Positions 26,987 through 35,959 of a stretch of DNA of 64,000 nt are shown here, piece by piece. The first letter of the stretch is position 1. Every line of letters starts with the position of its first letter. The stretch comes from Parvularcula sp038749595. GTDB taxonomy: Bacteria; Pseudomonadota; Alphaproteobacteria; Caulobacterales; Parvularculaceae. The DNA lies in the NCBI GenBank assembly GCA_038749595.1, contig JBCDHW010000009.1, positions 1 through 64,000 of the forward strand. Direction: 5' to 3'. The translations under genes and the position numbers were made by a program. A model generated the notes under the pieces. It saw only the letters and a list, made by a program, of their open reading frames with translations, had not been told where the DNA came from and searched no databases.

Positions 26987-28794
26987 TAAGATGCGCGAAC
27001 CCCGATGAAGCCTGAACGACCGGGCGTACCGTAGCCAAACACCTGTTGGTAGTCTTCGTCGAAGAGGTTTTCTCCGCGAGCATAGACTTCAACCTGATCG
27101 GAGATGCGGTATTGTATAGATGCGTCAACCCGCGTCCATGCATCCACCGCGCCGAAACTATCGGCTTCCTCACCGTTGTACCGAACGAGTACTTGGCCCG
27201 AAAACGGTCCGTACGGATCGATAATTGCCGTGAGGTCGCCTGCATGTTCGGGGATGCGAGCGAGGGCGTTACCGTCCCCATCGGTGGCGTCGGTGTAGGC
27301 GTAACTTAATGAAAAATCGAGCCAACTAAGAATGTCGACGGTTCCCGCAAACTCAAATCCTTCGGTTTCAACACGGTCGATATTGACGTATCCGCCATCG
27401 ACAAATGAGAAGTCGATAAGATCGTCCGTGTCTTGGGTAAATAAGCCGATGTCGAAAGAAATGCGTGGAAGACTGACGATGACGCCCGCGTCAAATCCTT
27501 CCGAACGTTCGGGTGAGAGGTCTGGGTTTGCGGAACTCGCGCCGCAGCAAAAGAACGTTTGCTGAAAGAGACTGGGTGCACGAAAGCCCTGGCCAAAAGA
27601 AGACCTGAGGGTGACGCCCGGACGGATGTCCCAAGCAGCCGCGATGCGGCCCGTGGTTTCCGACCCGAAGGTATCGTGGTCGTCAAGGCGGAGCCCGCCG
27701 GTGATGGTCAGGCCGTCCGATACCGCCAAATTTCCAAGGGCAAACGCGCTGAGGATGGATGCATCGTCGCCGCCAGCCTCGCGGAAATCGCCTTCCGCGC
27801 CGAAAGCCAGTTGCGATCCCGATGCGTTCGACAGTGTGCCCTGGTAGCGGACGATCGCTCGTTCGCCTGCGGATGAAAAACTAGGCGCTGCATTCGCGTA
27901 GTTTCGGCGTTCAATTTGGCTGGCGCCGATGAGGAGTTCTTGCCGGAAACCTTCTGCCGAACCGGTGGAGGCGCGGAGCGATACGTTGAGTTCGTCCGTC
28001 TCCGTTCTTTCGTCTCCATCCGACACGCCGCCCGGAGCGGTGAAGTCGAAGCTGTCAAATTCAGTTTCGGCACTGGTGCCGAAGACCCGCGCATCCAGGA
28101 ACACACCGCCGACTTGACGATCGAACCGTGCACTGATGCTTTGGCTTCGGTATCCATCGTCTTCGGTGTTTCCAGCGCTCTCATCCGCTTTAGAAATGCC
28201 GTCAGAGCCAATGCCGCTGACCCCTAACCGCCAAGAGCCTTGATCCGAGCGGCCAGAGAATGAGGCGCCGCCGCGATACGTCTCGAAACTTCCCGCTTCT
28301 CCAAACGCGTTGACGCCGCCATCAGCTGCTTTTGTGGTAATTGATACGACACCGCCGATGGCTTCGGACCCCCAAAGGGTTGATTGTGGTCCACGGATGA
28401 TTTCGATCCGCTCAATCTGTGCGGGGTCAAGCCGCGCAAAATCAAATGCACCGCCCACCGACGATGTATCGCCGACTGGAACGCCGTCGATGAGGACCAG
28501 TGTTTGATCGGTTCCATTGCCGCGGATACGCACGCTGCCTGCGCCGCCGAACGCGCCTGTGGAATTCACTGTCACACCGGGTGCGGACGCCAAGGCATCG
28601 ATAACAAAAGGAAATCCCTGCCGTTCGAGATCGTCTGCAGTCAGAATGGTAATAGGAGCGCCGGTGTCGGCGATTGTTTGATCAAGTCGGCTCCCCTGGA
28701 CCACGAGGGTAAACGGATCATCGGTGTCCTGTGCAAAGGACGCGCCGGAAAGGGCACTGAGCGCTGCTCCGGCCAACAAAAGGCGTTTAGGCAT
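26983..28794 (-). CDS. btuB: TonB-dependent cobalamin outer-membrane receptor
   Basis: This 603-residue outer-membrane barrel imports B12 using TonB energy. The start ATG at 28794 has a strong ribosome binding site (AAAGGAG) and a signal peptide ending in SFAQ. A TonB-box-like FTLVVQ follows near residue 28. The plug domain runs ~45-150 (TILTADDLERQGFPFVIDAL, GSVRIRGNGTDQTLVLIDGV, IERIEIIRGPQSTLWGSEAIGGVVSI). The rest is a barrel ending FIGVRASY. The length matches E. coli BtuB. It is the first gene of the operon after the cobalamin riboswitch. The longer in-frame extension runs into the riboswitch and was rejected. The role is assigned from family plus riboswitch. Confidence 0.94.
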   Translation of the reverse strand: MPKRLLLAGAALSALSGASFAQDTDDPFTLVVQGSRLDQTIADTGAPITILTADDLERQGFPFVIDALASAPGVTVNSTGAFGGAGSVRIRGNGTDQTLVLIDGVPVGDTSSVGGAFDFARLDPAQIERIEIIRGPQSTLWGSEAIGGVVSITTKAADGGVNAFGEAGSFETYRGGASFSGRSDQGSWRLGVSGIGSDGISKADESAGNTEDDGYRSQSISARFDRQVGGVFLDARVFGTSAETEFDSFDFTAPGGVSDGDERTETDELNVSLRASTGSAEGFRQELLIGASQIERRNYANAAPSFSSAGERAIVRYQGTLSNASGSQLAFGAEGDFREAGGDDASILSAFALGNLAVSDGLTITGGLRLDDHDTFGSETTGRIAAAWDIRPGVTLRSSFGQGFRAPSLFQQTFFCCGASSANPDLSPERSEGFDAGVIVSLPRISFDIGLFTQDTDDLIDFSFVDGGYVNIDRVETEGFEFAGTVDILSWLDFSLSYAYTDATDGDGNALARIPEHAGDLTAIIDPYGPFSGQVLVRYNGEEADSFGAVDAWTRVDASIQYRISDQVEVYARGENLFDEDYQQVFGYGTPGRSGFIGVRASY

Positions 28795-28943
28795 AGTTTC
28801 TCCTTTGGCCGCATGTCTTGTAAGCGCGGCCGTTAAACGACAGTCCGAAGGCGGAGTAACCCGCGTTCGGTAGGGCATTGTCGTTTCAAAGGAGAGGCAT
28901 CTCCCGTCCTCATTGGTCTGACCCCGGACCGTCGGACGAACGA
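28795..28943 (-). promoter_or_regulatory. btuB leader: Riboswitch expression platform with SD/anti-SD helix
   Basis: Between the aptamer and btuB the minus-strand RNA contains CTCCTTTG (28894-28887), which is a perfect complement of the ribosome binding site CAAAGGAG (28807-28800). Inside this closing helix lie two more stems: AAACGACA (28886-28879) with TGTCGTTT (28842-28835), nested around a CCGAA/TTCGG stem, and GGCCGC/GCGGCC flanking 28813-28825. Together they can fold into a structure that buries the start region. Ligand-dependent switching between this fold and an open one is inferred, pointing to translational rather than purely transcriptional control. Confidence 0.7.
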
Positions 28944-29108
28944 CGCGATGGCAGGTCTCCTGGCTCATCGATCAACGCCGTCGGCCGCCTTCCCAAGCGC
29001 TTGCTCAGTGGCACCGTGGCCGGGGCTCACGATTGACAGTTGCGGGCACAGCCCCGGACTCGCACCGGGTTCCCTCTTCGCCGGCTCGCGCCGGAACCAT
29101 CTGCATCG
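28944..29108 (-). promoter_or_regulatory. Cobalamin (adenosylcobalamin) riboswitch aptamer
   Basis: Read on the minus strand, this leader has the landmarks of the cobalamin aptamer in order: a 5' stem near GATGCAGATGG, GGGAACCCGGTGCGAGTCCG, GGGGCTGTGCCCGCAACTGT, the B12-box core GCCACTG, GGGAAGGC, and the closing GAGCCAGGAGACCTGCC. Spacing is normal. It lies directly upstream of btuB and in the same direction, so B12 is expected to repress the btuBFCD operon. The fold was recognised from its conserved strings, not computed. Edges are approximate. Confidence 0.95.
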
Positions 29109-29482
29109 CTTCTTTGCGTTTAGCGTCGCGAAGTCAACGACATCGCTGTTCGGGCTGCATAAAGAGACACGGCACGGCGAAAACAGCGCGCCCGACCGTC
29201 GAAACGCCGTGTTTTCGGATGTCGGAGGACGCGTCCAGGTCCCAACGGGCGTTCTTGCAAGGGCGAAAGAACGGGAGAGTTTCGCGGTTGTTAATAGGGG
29301 AAGAGAAAGGGAAAGATGGAGAACGCCCGGAACCTGGGTGTCACTGAAACGGGGTGTACTTCGGGCGTGTGAATTTTTGGGTGCCGCAAAGGCTTGGGGG
29401 TGCCACTCACCACCCACTCGCGGTCCGTCGATTAATCGGGGTTCCTTCGCGAAGTTTGCCGTTAAAATGCTTCACCGATGGC
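29109..29482. other. Intergenic region upstream of the B12 leader
   Basis: These 374 bases lie between the TetR gene stop and the 5' end of the cobalamin aptamer, both on the minus strand. They should contain the btu promoter and perhaps the TetR terminator. I see no convincing promoter boxes, no RNA gene and no open frame with codon use like its neighbours. Confidence 0.5.
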
Positions 29483-30145
29483 TTAGGGAGACGCGCCGGA
29501 TGCTGAACATGTTACACTCAGAGTCCGTGACGCGTTCGCCGGCGCCTCGGGCGTAGCGCCAAGGCCACGCAAGGCTTGCGGCAACCATTCTTCGAGGCGG
29601 CAACTATCGGACGAGACCATCATATCTGCAACGGCGAGCGGATGAAAAAAGCTCATTGCACTGACATGAAAGGCGCGTGCCGCGACATCGACGTCGTCCA
29701 CGTTGAACTCGCCTGTCTGAACACCGAGAGCGATAATTTCCCGTGCGATTTCTACGAGTTCTAGGCGGTATGCGGATACTTCATCCCACCGCTCTTCGAT
29801 AGCCTTCGCGACCATTTCATGCACGCGTTTGTTATCCTCGATTGTCGTCGCCGTTAGGGCGTGTACGGTGCGCGTGAAGGCTTTGAGCTTTTCGACGGCA
29901 GTCTCCGCTTGGGCCACTGCCCCCCGTGCCGCTTGAAGCTTCGCATTGAGCTTTCGCTCGGCAGCGGCGCAATTGATTGCGTGTTTTGTTCCGTAGACGC
30001 GATGCACGTTTGCCGAGCTGAACCCGCACGCGCGCGCAATGTCCGCAATCGTGGTTTTTTCGAAGCCAATCTCCGTAAACAGACGTTCTGCCTCGTCTAA
30101 AATTAAAACGCGGGTTTGGGCTTCAGACATATTCAAACGCGGCAC
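29483..30145 (-). CDS. TetR-family transcriptional regulator of the adjacent efflux operon
   Basis: This 220-residue repressor has the TetR DNA-binding domain at about residues 10-60: ILDEAERLFTEIGFEKTTIADIARACGFSSANVHRVYGTKHAI, with the helix-turn-helix around TTIADIARACGFSSANVHRVY. The C-terminal ligand domain is helical and similar to the TetR_C group of efflux repressors. It diverges from the MFP-RND-OMF operon that starts at 30284, the usual layout of a local repressor. I chose the GTG at 30145 because GGAG lies 6 bases upstream; the ATG at 30130 is also possible and would remove five residues (MPRLN). A palindromic candidate operator lies in the shared region. The inducing compound is unknown. 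Confidence 0.88.
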   Translation of the reverse strand: MPRLNMSEAQTRVLILDEAERLFTEIGFEKTTIADIARACGFSSANVHRVYGTKHAINCAAAERKLNAKLQAARGAVAQAETAVEKLKAFTRTVHALTATTIEDNKRVHEMVAKAIEERWDEVSAYRLELVEIAREIIALGVQTGEFNVDDVDVAARAFHVSAMSFFHPLAVADMMVSSDSCRLEEWLPQALRGLGATPEAPANASRTLSVTCSASGASP

Positions 30146-30197
30146 GGGCGACTCCTTTGTGCGCCCTGTTGTAGCAGCCAAAGTGTCAAAAAACTAG

Positions 30198-30219
30198 TGA
30201 CGAATATCATTATTTGTCA
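30198..30219. promoter_or_regulatory. Candidate TetR operator
   Basis: A 22-base imperfect palindrome, arms TGAC-AATA and ATT-GTCA, sits midway between the TetR and MFP starts. A second GTCA/TGAC pair overlaps it on the left (30186-30201). Location and size suit TetR binding; no binding has been shown. Confidence 0.5.
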
Positions 30220-30283
30220 TATATCAACTCTCACAATGCAACGCTGGCGCAGAGAGCGCGGACTGAGATTGAGGAAAATCAAT

Positions 30284-31447
30284 ATGTTGAAGCTTTTTCA
30301 GCGTCTTTTGAGAGGTCTCGCTTGGCTGGGCGTTGCCGCTTTGGTCGTAGTTGCTGCGGGGTTTGGTGGGCGCACATTGCTTGCCCAAGAAGAGGCGGCC
30401 CCTGCAGCCCGGCCGTTGCCAGTGGCTGTTTTTGAGGCGCGCTACCAAGATACGTATAGGGAGCGTCGGTTGTTTTCTGGCCGGGTCGCTCCGGCGCAAG
30501 TGGCTGACGCGGGGTTTCAGATCGGCGGTGAAGTGGCCGAAGTCTTGGTCTCTGTTGGCGACCGTGTGGCGAAGGGGGACGGCCTCGCAAAGCTCGATCC
30601 TGTGCGCATTGAGTTGCGGCGCAATGAGGCTGCGGCGCAGCTGGCCGAAGCGAAGGCGCTTGCGCGGCGTGCGGATCAAACGCGAGCGCGGGTTTCTGAG
30701 TTGCTCGATCAAGGCTTTGCAACCGATCAAGAGTTTGACGATGCGGTCGCGAGCGCTGTCGCTGCTAACGAGCGGGTTCGGCTTCTCACACGTGCGCTTT
30801 CGCGAATTTCTGAGGACGCGCGGGATGCGATTTTAAAGGCGCCGTTTGACGGTTTTATTGTTGAACGTTTCGTTGATGCTGGCGCTACGGTCGCCGCAGG
30901 ACAGCCTGTTGTGCGGATTAATCAGCAAGCGGCATTTGAAGCAGAAATTGGGGTGTCATCGGATCTTATTACTGGCGTCCTGCCGGGCGACACGTTCGAG
31001 CTGGTGGCGGACGGAGTGACGGTCGAAGGGACAGTCGACGGCATAAGTGATGACGTTGATCCGTTAACACGGTCGCAGATCGTACGGCTACGGATTGATA
31101 ACGATGCTCCAATCACGCCGGGTTCCCTAATTCGGCTGGCTTTGGACCGTGAGCGACAGGCGCGCGGCGTTTGGGTGCCGATGGCCGCACTCCAAGAAAG
31201 CTATCGCGGCCTTTGGTCCGTTTACGTCGTAGAGTCTACGGAGGGTGTCGAAGAAATCCGGCGCAAAGACGTAGAAATTATTTCACTTTCGGATGATCGC
31301 GTCTTCGTCACGGGTACCTTGGAAGACGGTGATCGGATTGTGGCAACCTCGCCTTTTCGGTTCGTTCCTGGACAGAAGGTCGATGTTAAGACGGAGCTGC
31401 CGCCGAGCGCTTCGCTCACCGCGATTGCATCTTCGGTCGTGAACTGA
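30284..31447 (+). CDS. RND efflux periplasmic adaptor (membrane fusion protein)
   Basis: This 387-residue adaptor belongs to the second tripartite pump. The ATG at 30284 follows GAGGA by about 8 bases. An N-terminal membrane segment (LAWLGVAALVVVAAGFGG) replaces a lipobox, so it is anchored or processed as a normal signal. The lipoyl halves are VADAGFQIGGEVAEVLVSVGDRV and ILKAPFDGFIVERFVDAGATV, flanking a short coiled coil (AEAKALARRADQTRARVSELLDQ). Barrel and membrane-proximal domains follow (GVLPGDTFELVADGVTVEG). It is the first gene of an operon with the RND and OMF genes and diverges from the TetR gene that probably represses it. Confidence 0.91.
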   Translation: MLKLFQRLLRGLAWLGVAALVVVAAGFGGRTLLAQEEAAPAARPLPVAVFEARYQDTYRERRLFSGRVAPAQVADAGFQIGGEVAEVLVSVGDRVAKGDGLAKLDPVRIELRRNEAAAQLAEAKALARRADQTRARVSELLDQGFATDQEFDDAVASAVAANERVRLLTRALSRISEDARDAILKAPFDGFIVERFVDAGATVAAGQPVVRINQQAAFEAEIGVSSDLITGVLPGDTFELVADGVTVEGTVDGISDDVDPLTRSQIVRLRIDNDAPITPGSLIRLALDRERQARGVWVPMAALQESYRGLWSVYVVESTEGVEEIRRKDVEIISLSDDRVFVTGTLEDGDRIVATSPFRFVPGQKVDVKTELPPSASLTAIASSVVN

Positions 31448-31457
31448 GGAAACGGTC

Positions 31458-34400
31458 GTGAAAACACTTCTCTACGATAATCCTCGTGCGCTTGTCATGG
31501 TGCTCCTCTTGATCGTGGTTGGCGGGACTGCGGCCCTTCTGACCATGCCGCAACAAGAGGATCCAAAAATTCGAAATCGCGGCGCAACGATCCTTACCGT
31601 AGTTCCTGGTGCGAGTGCCGAACGGGTCGAGCGGCTGGTGACTCAGCGGATTGAGGATAGGCTCCGCGAGGTTGAAGAGATCGACATCATCTCTTCGCGG
31701 AGTTCAACGGGCTTGTCCTCCGTGTCCGTCTTTTTGCTCGACTCGATAACTGAAACCGACGAGGCGTTCTCCAAAGTTCGAGATGCTCTTGCCGATGCGG
31801 TACCGTTGTTACCGGACGATGCCTCGGCCCCACAGTTTATCGACGATCGCGGCTACGCGTTTACACTCTTGGCTGCGTTGGTGTGGGATGCGGATAGTAA
31901 GCCCAACCCACTGATCTTAAAGCGAATTGCCGAAGAGCTTCAATCGAGGCTACGTAATGTTCCGGGAACAGAGTTCACCGATATCCAGGGTGCGGGCTCA
32001 GAAGAGATTTCCGTGACACTACGCGCCGATCTTGCGCAATCGCTGCGTCTTTCGGAAGGGTTGATTGCGCAGCGCCTTGCGCAAGCCGACGCGAAGGTGA
32101 CGGCCGGGCAAGTGTTCGGTACACAGAATGAGTTGGCGGTCGAGGTGCGCGGCGCGTTTAGTGATCTAGATCGGATCCGAAGCGTTCCCGTGCGTGAAGG
32201 CAAGAATGGTGCCCAGGTTCAGATCGGCGATATCGCCGAAGTGCGCCGGACGCTTCAAGAGCCAGAAGCACTCACCGCCTTCATTGATGGTCGGCGCGCG
32301 GTGGTCGTCGGTACACGCATCGACGATGGCTTGCGCGTTGGATCGTGGTCGGCACGCGTTCGCCAGGAACTCGCCGATTTCGAGCGGGATCTTTCCGACG
32401 GCATCGAGCTGCGCGTGATTTTTGACCAGTCGACCTATGCCGGAGAGCGCTTTTCAACGCTCCTCAAAAACATACTCTTCGGCGTTGGTTTGGTCGTTTT
32501 GATCCTGTTCTTTACGCTTGGTCCGCGTGCGGCGCTTCTCGTCACGTTGGCCATTCCTCTGACGGCACTGATGAGCCTTACGCTCATGAATTTCTTCGGC
32601 ATTCCGATCCATCAGATGTCGATTACTGGGCTCATTGTGGCGCTGGGTCTCCTTGTCGATGCGGCAATTGTGATCTGTGACGCGATTGGCCGGACACTGA
32701 GGAAGGGCGTTGCTCCGCGCGATGCAGTCGCGCAATCGGTCGCGCGGTTGTGGCTCCCGCTGTTGAGTTCCACTGTCACGACCGTGTTGGCGTTCCTTCC
32801 GATTACCTTACTCGAAGGCAGCGCAGGGGAGTTTGTTGGCGGGATCGCCGACTCGGTGATCATTGCTCTGACCACATCATTTTTGCTTGCGGTGACGGTG
32901 ATCGCTGCCTTGGCTGGCCGGTTCCTGCGGGCTGATCCGTCATCTGATCGTGTCGCATCAGGCGGCGTTGACGTCCCGTTGGTGGGGCCCGCATTCAAGA
33001 CGCTTCTTGGCTTGAGCTTGTCGGCGCCGCGATTGTCAATCGCTGCCGCTATGGTGCTTCCGATTCTCGGATTTATCGGTGTCACGACCCTGCCGACTCA
33101 ATTCTTTCCGTCTGCGGATCGTAATCAATTCCACGTCCAGCTGACACTCCCGCCGCAATCGAGCCTCGAAGAAACCAAGAAGGCGGCAGAGTTAGCCGAT
33201 GCATTTCTCGAGCGTGATCCACGTATCATGTCAGCGGAATGGTTCGTGGGCGGCTCAGTAATGCCGTTTTATTACAATATTATACCTAACCAAGACGGCG
33301 TGAAGAGCTTTGCAGAGGCCATGGTCACTGCGGATCGAATCGATGGAATTGAAGCGCTGATCAACGAACTTCAGGATTCGCTATCGGCGGCGCTGCCCAA
33401 CGTGCGGGTAAATGTGCGGGTTTTGGTGCAGGGGCCGCCGACACCGGCTCCCTTTGAACTCCGTATACGTGGGCGGGATTTGAGCGAACTCCGTCGGTTG
33501 GGCGAAGAGGCCCGACTGATCCTCTCCCAAAGCCCTGAAGTGGCGTTGACGTCGGCATCGCTTTCCGGCGGAGAGCCGAAGCTGTGGTTCGATGCCGATG
33601 AGGCGGCCGCGCGTGCCGCTGGGCTAAGCTTGACGGACGTCGCAAGCGGTTTGACGGCGAAGCTCCAAGGCGTTCGAGGCGGCTCTGTGTTGGAAGGAGA
33701 AAGCAACGTACCCGTTATTGTTCGGCTCGATCAAGAGGCGCGATCATCGATCGACGAGATGGCCTCAAGCGTCTTATCCGTGCCGGGTACGAACAAAATT
33801 GGTGCGCCGCTTTTAAGCCTAGGCGAACTCAAGCTTGAGCCGTCGGCCGCGTCGATTACCCGGTACGAAGGCGAGCGGGTGAATACGGTGTTAGCCTTTG
33901 TTCGCGCTGGTGAATTGGCGTCGCCCGTCGTCGAAGCCTTTGAAAAAGCGGTGGCAGAGGGTCGTTTCGTCCTCCCGCCAGGATATTCATACGGGTACGG
34001 AGGGGACGCCGAGGCACGGTCAGACGCTGTCGGCGCGTTGTTGGCCTCTGTCGGCCTGATCGTGACCGCTGTCATTGCGGTGGTGGTTTTGACCTTTGGC
34101 AGCTTCCGCTTGGGTTCGGTGGTGATCATGGTTGCGGGTCTATCGATTGGTCTAGGAATGCTGAGCTTGGTTCTCTTCGGATACCCGTTTGGCTTCCAAC
34201 CGATCATTGCACTGATGGGTTTGATGGGGGTCGCGATTAACGCTGCGATCATCATTATCGCGACGCTCAAAGCCAACCCCCAAGCTGTGGCGGGGGATAG
34301 GATCGCCGTGCGCGACGGTGTGTTGGAGACCTCGCGCCACATCACATCGACGACGGTGACGACGTTCGCAGGCTTCTTGCCGCTGATCCTCTCAGAAGGG

Positions 34401-34568
34401 GGATTTTGGCCGCCGTTCGCCACGGCAATCGCGGGCGGAGTGGTGCTTTCGACGGTGATTTCCTTCTTCTTTGTACCGCAGTTTTTCTTGCTCTTTACAC
34501 GGAGCCGTCCGGTGGCGTCGTTCGATGAGCAGCCCGAGAGCTTTGGAGGCGCTTATGTCCCGGCTTAG
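31458..34568 (+). CDS. RND efflux transporter with atypical proton relay
   Basis: This 1036-residue inner-membrane pump has the full two-loop, twelve-helix RND architecture (start VMVLLLIVVGGTAALLTM, periplasmic IRNRGATILTVVPGASAERVE). The relay residues are unusual. TM4 reads LGLLVDAAIVICD, keeping Asp401 but with Ala402 where the paired Asp of the HAE1 group stands. TM10 reads GLMGVAINAAIIII, with Ile927 where the conserved Lys is expected. The VDAAIV form is known in metal-type RND pumps, but the rest of the chain is closer to drug-type pumps by eye. The GTG start at 31458 has GAGGA upstream. The OMF gene overlaps its end by 14 bases. Either coupling differs or energy use is altered. Confidence 0.92.
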   Translation: MKTLLYDNPRALVMVLLLIVVGGTAALLTMPQQEDPKIRNRGATILTVVPGASAERVERLVTQRIEDRLREVEEIDIISSRSSTGLSSVSVFLLDSITETDEAFSKVRDALADAVPLLPDDASAPQFIDDRGYAFTLLAALVWDADSKPNPLILKRIAEELQSRLRNVPGTEFTDIQGAGSEEISVTLRADLAQSLRLSEGLIAQRLAQADAKVTAGQVFGTQNELAVEVRGAFSDLDRIRSVPVREGKNGAQVQIGDIAEVRRTLQEPEALTAFIDGRRAVVVGTRIDDGLRVGSWSARVRQELADFERDLSDGIELRVIFDQSTYAGERFSTLLKNILFGVGLVVLILFFTLGPRAALLVTLAIPLTALMSLTLMNFFGIPIHQMSITGLIVALGLLVDAAIVICDAIGRTLRKGVAPRDAVAQSVARLWLPLLSSTVTTVLAFLPITLLEGSAGEFVGGIADSVIIALTTSFLLAVTVIAALAGRFLRADPSSDRVASGGVDVPLVGPAFKTLLGLSLSAPRLSIAAAMVLPILGFIGVTTLPTQFFPSADRNQFHVQLTLPPQSSLEETKKAAELADAFLERDPRIMSAEWFVGGSVMPFYYNIIPNQDGVKSFAEAMVTADRIDGIEALINELQDSLSAALPNVRVNVRVLVQGPPTPAPFELRIRGRDLSELRRLGEEARLILSQSPEVALTSASLSGGEPKLWFDADEAAARAAGLSLTDVASGLTAKLQGVRGGSVLEGESNVPVIVRLDQEARSSIDEMASSVLSVPGTNKIGAPLLSLGELKLEPSAASITRYEGERVNTVLAFVRAGELASPVVEAFEKAVAEGRFVLPPGYSYGYGGDAEARSDAVGALLASVGLIVTAVIAVVVLTFGSFRLGSVVIMVAGLSIGLGMLSLVLFGYPFGFQPIIALMGLMGVAINAAIIIIATLKANPQAVAGDRIAVRDGVLETSRHITSTTVTTFAGFLPLILSEGGFWPPFATAIAGGVVLSTVISFFFVPQFFLLFTRSRPVASFDEQPESFGGAYVPA

Positions 34569-35823
34569 ATTTTTGGCGCTGGCCGCAGCTTTTATGCCCT
34601 CTGCGGCGATCGCCCAAACGACAGAAGCCTTGCTGCGTCAATTGGTTGAAGAGAATCCGCAGTTGCAGTCGTCTGAGCTGCAAGCGCAAGCGGCGCGTGC
34701 GGATCTTACCGCCGCACGCGGAGCATTTCTACCGCAAATCGCCATCGAAGCTTCGACCAGCCGCGTTGATGAGAGTTTCCAGATCAACGGTGTTCCGGGT
34801 ACCTTGTCGGCGACGCGTGAGCCGACCCAGGCCGCGGCTTCTGTTACTCAAGCGCTCTTTACCTCGGGCCGCATTGGCGGCTCCGTTGGCGCGGCGCGTG
34901 CGCAAGCCCGTGAGGCCCGGTCCTCCTATGACGGTGACCGCCAGCGCCTCATCGTCGCCGGCGCTGCTGCGATTGCAGACGTTGTGCGTGATCGCGCAGT
35001 GTTGAGAGAGCGACGCGCTAATGAAGAGGTTGTGCGCGGCCGACTAGAAGAAAGCGTCGCGCGGCGCCGCGCGGGACTGGCAACGCGTACGGATGTTCAG
35101 CAGTCTGAAGCACGATTTGCAGGCGCTTCGGCCGAGCGGATTGCTGCGCAAGGTGCCTTGCAACGTTCGTTGGCGAGCTTTCAAGCACTATTCGGGGTTG
35201 CTGCCCCAGACGTTCTCACGCTGCCCGCGGCGCCTGCTGCGCTACCTGCTGATCTGGACGAAGCGCTGCAGCGCGCCTTGGCGGAAAATCCGCAGCTCAA
35301 TGCGAGTGATCAGCGTGCGGAGGCTGCCCGCCAAGTGGTGCGCGCAGAGAGGGGTCAGCTTCTTCCCCAAGTGAGTCTCAATGCCACGGCCGGTTACTTG
35401 GACAACGAGCGGTTTGGGATTGAGCTCGGCGAGGCAGAGCAGGTGACCGTGAGCCTTCAGGGCCGATGGAACCTGTTCAGCGGCGGCTCTGGCTATGCCC
35501 GGACCCGTGCGGCACAACGCCGAGCCGACGCAGCGAAGAGCCTTGCATTGCAAACGCGCCGAGCCATCCGTGAAGAAACGATCGCGGCGTGGACGAATGT
35601 GGTGGCCGGCCGCGCGGCGCTGGCTGCACGCGAAGCACAAGTTCGCGCGGCTTCGACCGCGGCGGAGGGAGTCGCCGCTGAGTTTCGGAGTGGCCGCCGG
35701 ACACGGCTTGATGTTCTGGATGCGGATCGTGAGAAAACGGATGCGGATGTAGCGCTGATCGCAGCGCGGCGAGACCTCGCTGTTGCCGAGTTTCTTCTTC
35801 TCAGCGCGACGGGTGCACTTTAG
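34555..35823 (+). CDS. TolC-family outer-membrane efflux channel
   Basis: This 422-residue outer-membrane factor completes the second tripartite pump. A signal peptide (MSRLRFLALAAAFMPSAAIAQ) gives a soluble-type TolC precursor with no lipobox, unlike the OMF of the first pump. The two halves repeat the OEP pattern: QLVEENPQLQSSELQAQAA in the first and LAENPQLNASDQRAEAAR in the second, with VTQALFTSGRIGG and GRWNLFSGGSGYARTRAAQ at the beta-strand positions. The C-terminal FRSGRRTRLDVLDADRE is a TolC hallmark. Its ATG overlaps the RND gene by 14 bases. A hairpin follows the stop and may end the operon. Confidence 0.92.
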   Translation: MSRLRFLALAAAFMPSAAIAQTTEALLRQLVEENPQLQSSELQAQAARADLTAARGAFLPQIAIEASTSRVDESFQINGVPGTLSATREPTQAAASVTQALFTSGRIGGSVGAARAQAREARSSYDGDRQRLIVAGAAAIADVVRDRAVLRERRANEEVVRGRLEESVARRRAGLATRTDVQQSEARFAGASAERIAAQGALQRSLASFQALFGVAAPDVLTLPAAPAALPADLDEALQRALAENPQLNASDQRAEAARQVVRAERGQLLPQVSLNATAGYLDNERFGIELGEAEQVTVSLQGRWNLFSGGSGYARTRAAQRRADAAKSLALQTRRAIREETIAAWTNVVAGRAALAAREAQVRAASTAAEGVAAEFRSGRRTRLDVLDADREKTDADVALIAARRDLAVAEFLLLSATGAL

Positions 35824-35828
35824 TCCGT

Positions 35829-35844
35829 GGGCGTTTGAACGCCC
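35829..35844 (+). terminator. Hairpin after the second efflux operon
   Basis: GGGCGTT (35829-35835) and AACGCCC (35838-35844) form a perfect 7-bp stem with a two-base loop right after the TolC stop. Such a loop is too tight as drawn, so the outer pairs would open slightly. Only a weak T-run follows (ACTTT). A likely terminator. Confidence 0.5.
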
Positions 35845-35959
35845 CCAACTTTGCTGGCTTGCACCGATGCATCGCGCCTTCCGGACAGTTGACCGGATTA
35901 GCCGAGTGGGCTGAGACCGTGCTCTCGACGGCGACACGACACGGTGAGGAGGCCCCGCG

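Noticed and set aside
28965..29556. Open frames on both strands over the B12 leader
   Set aside because: They cross the riboswitch aptamer and lack any protein-family signal.
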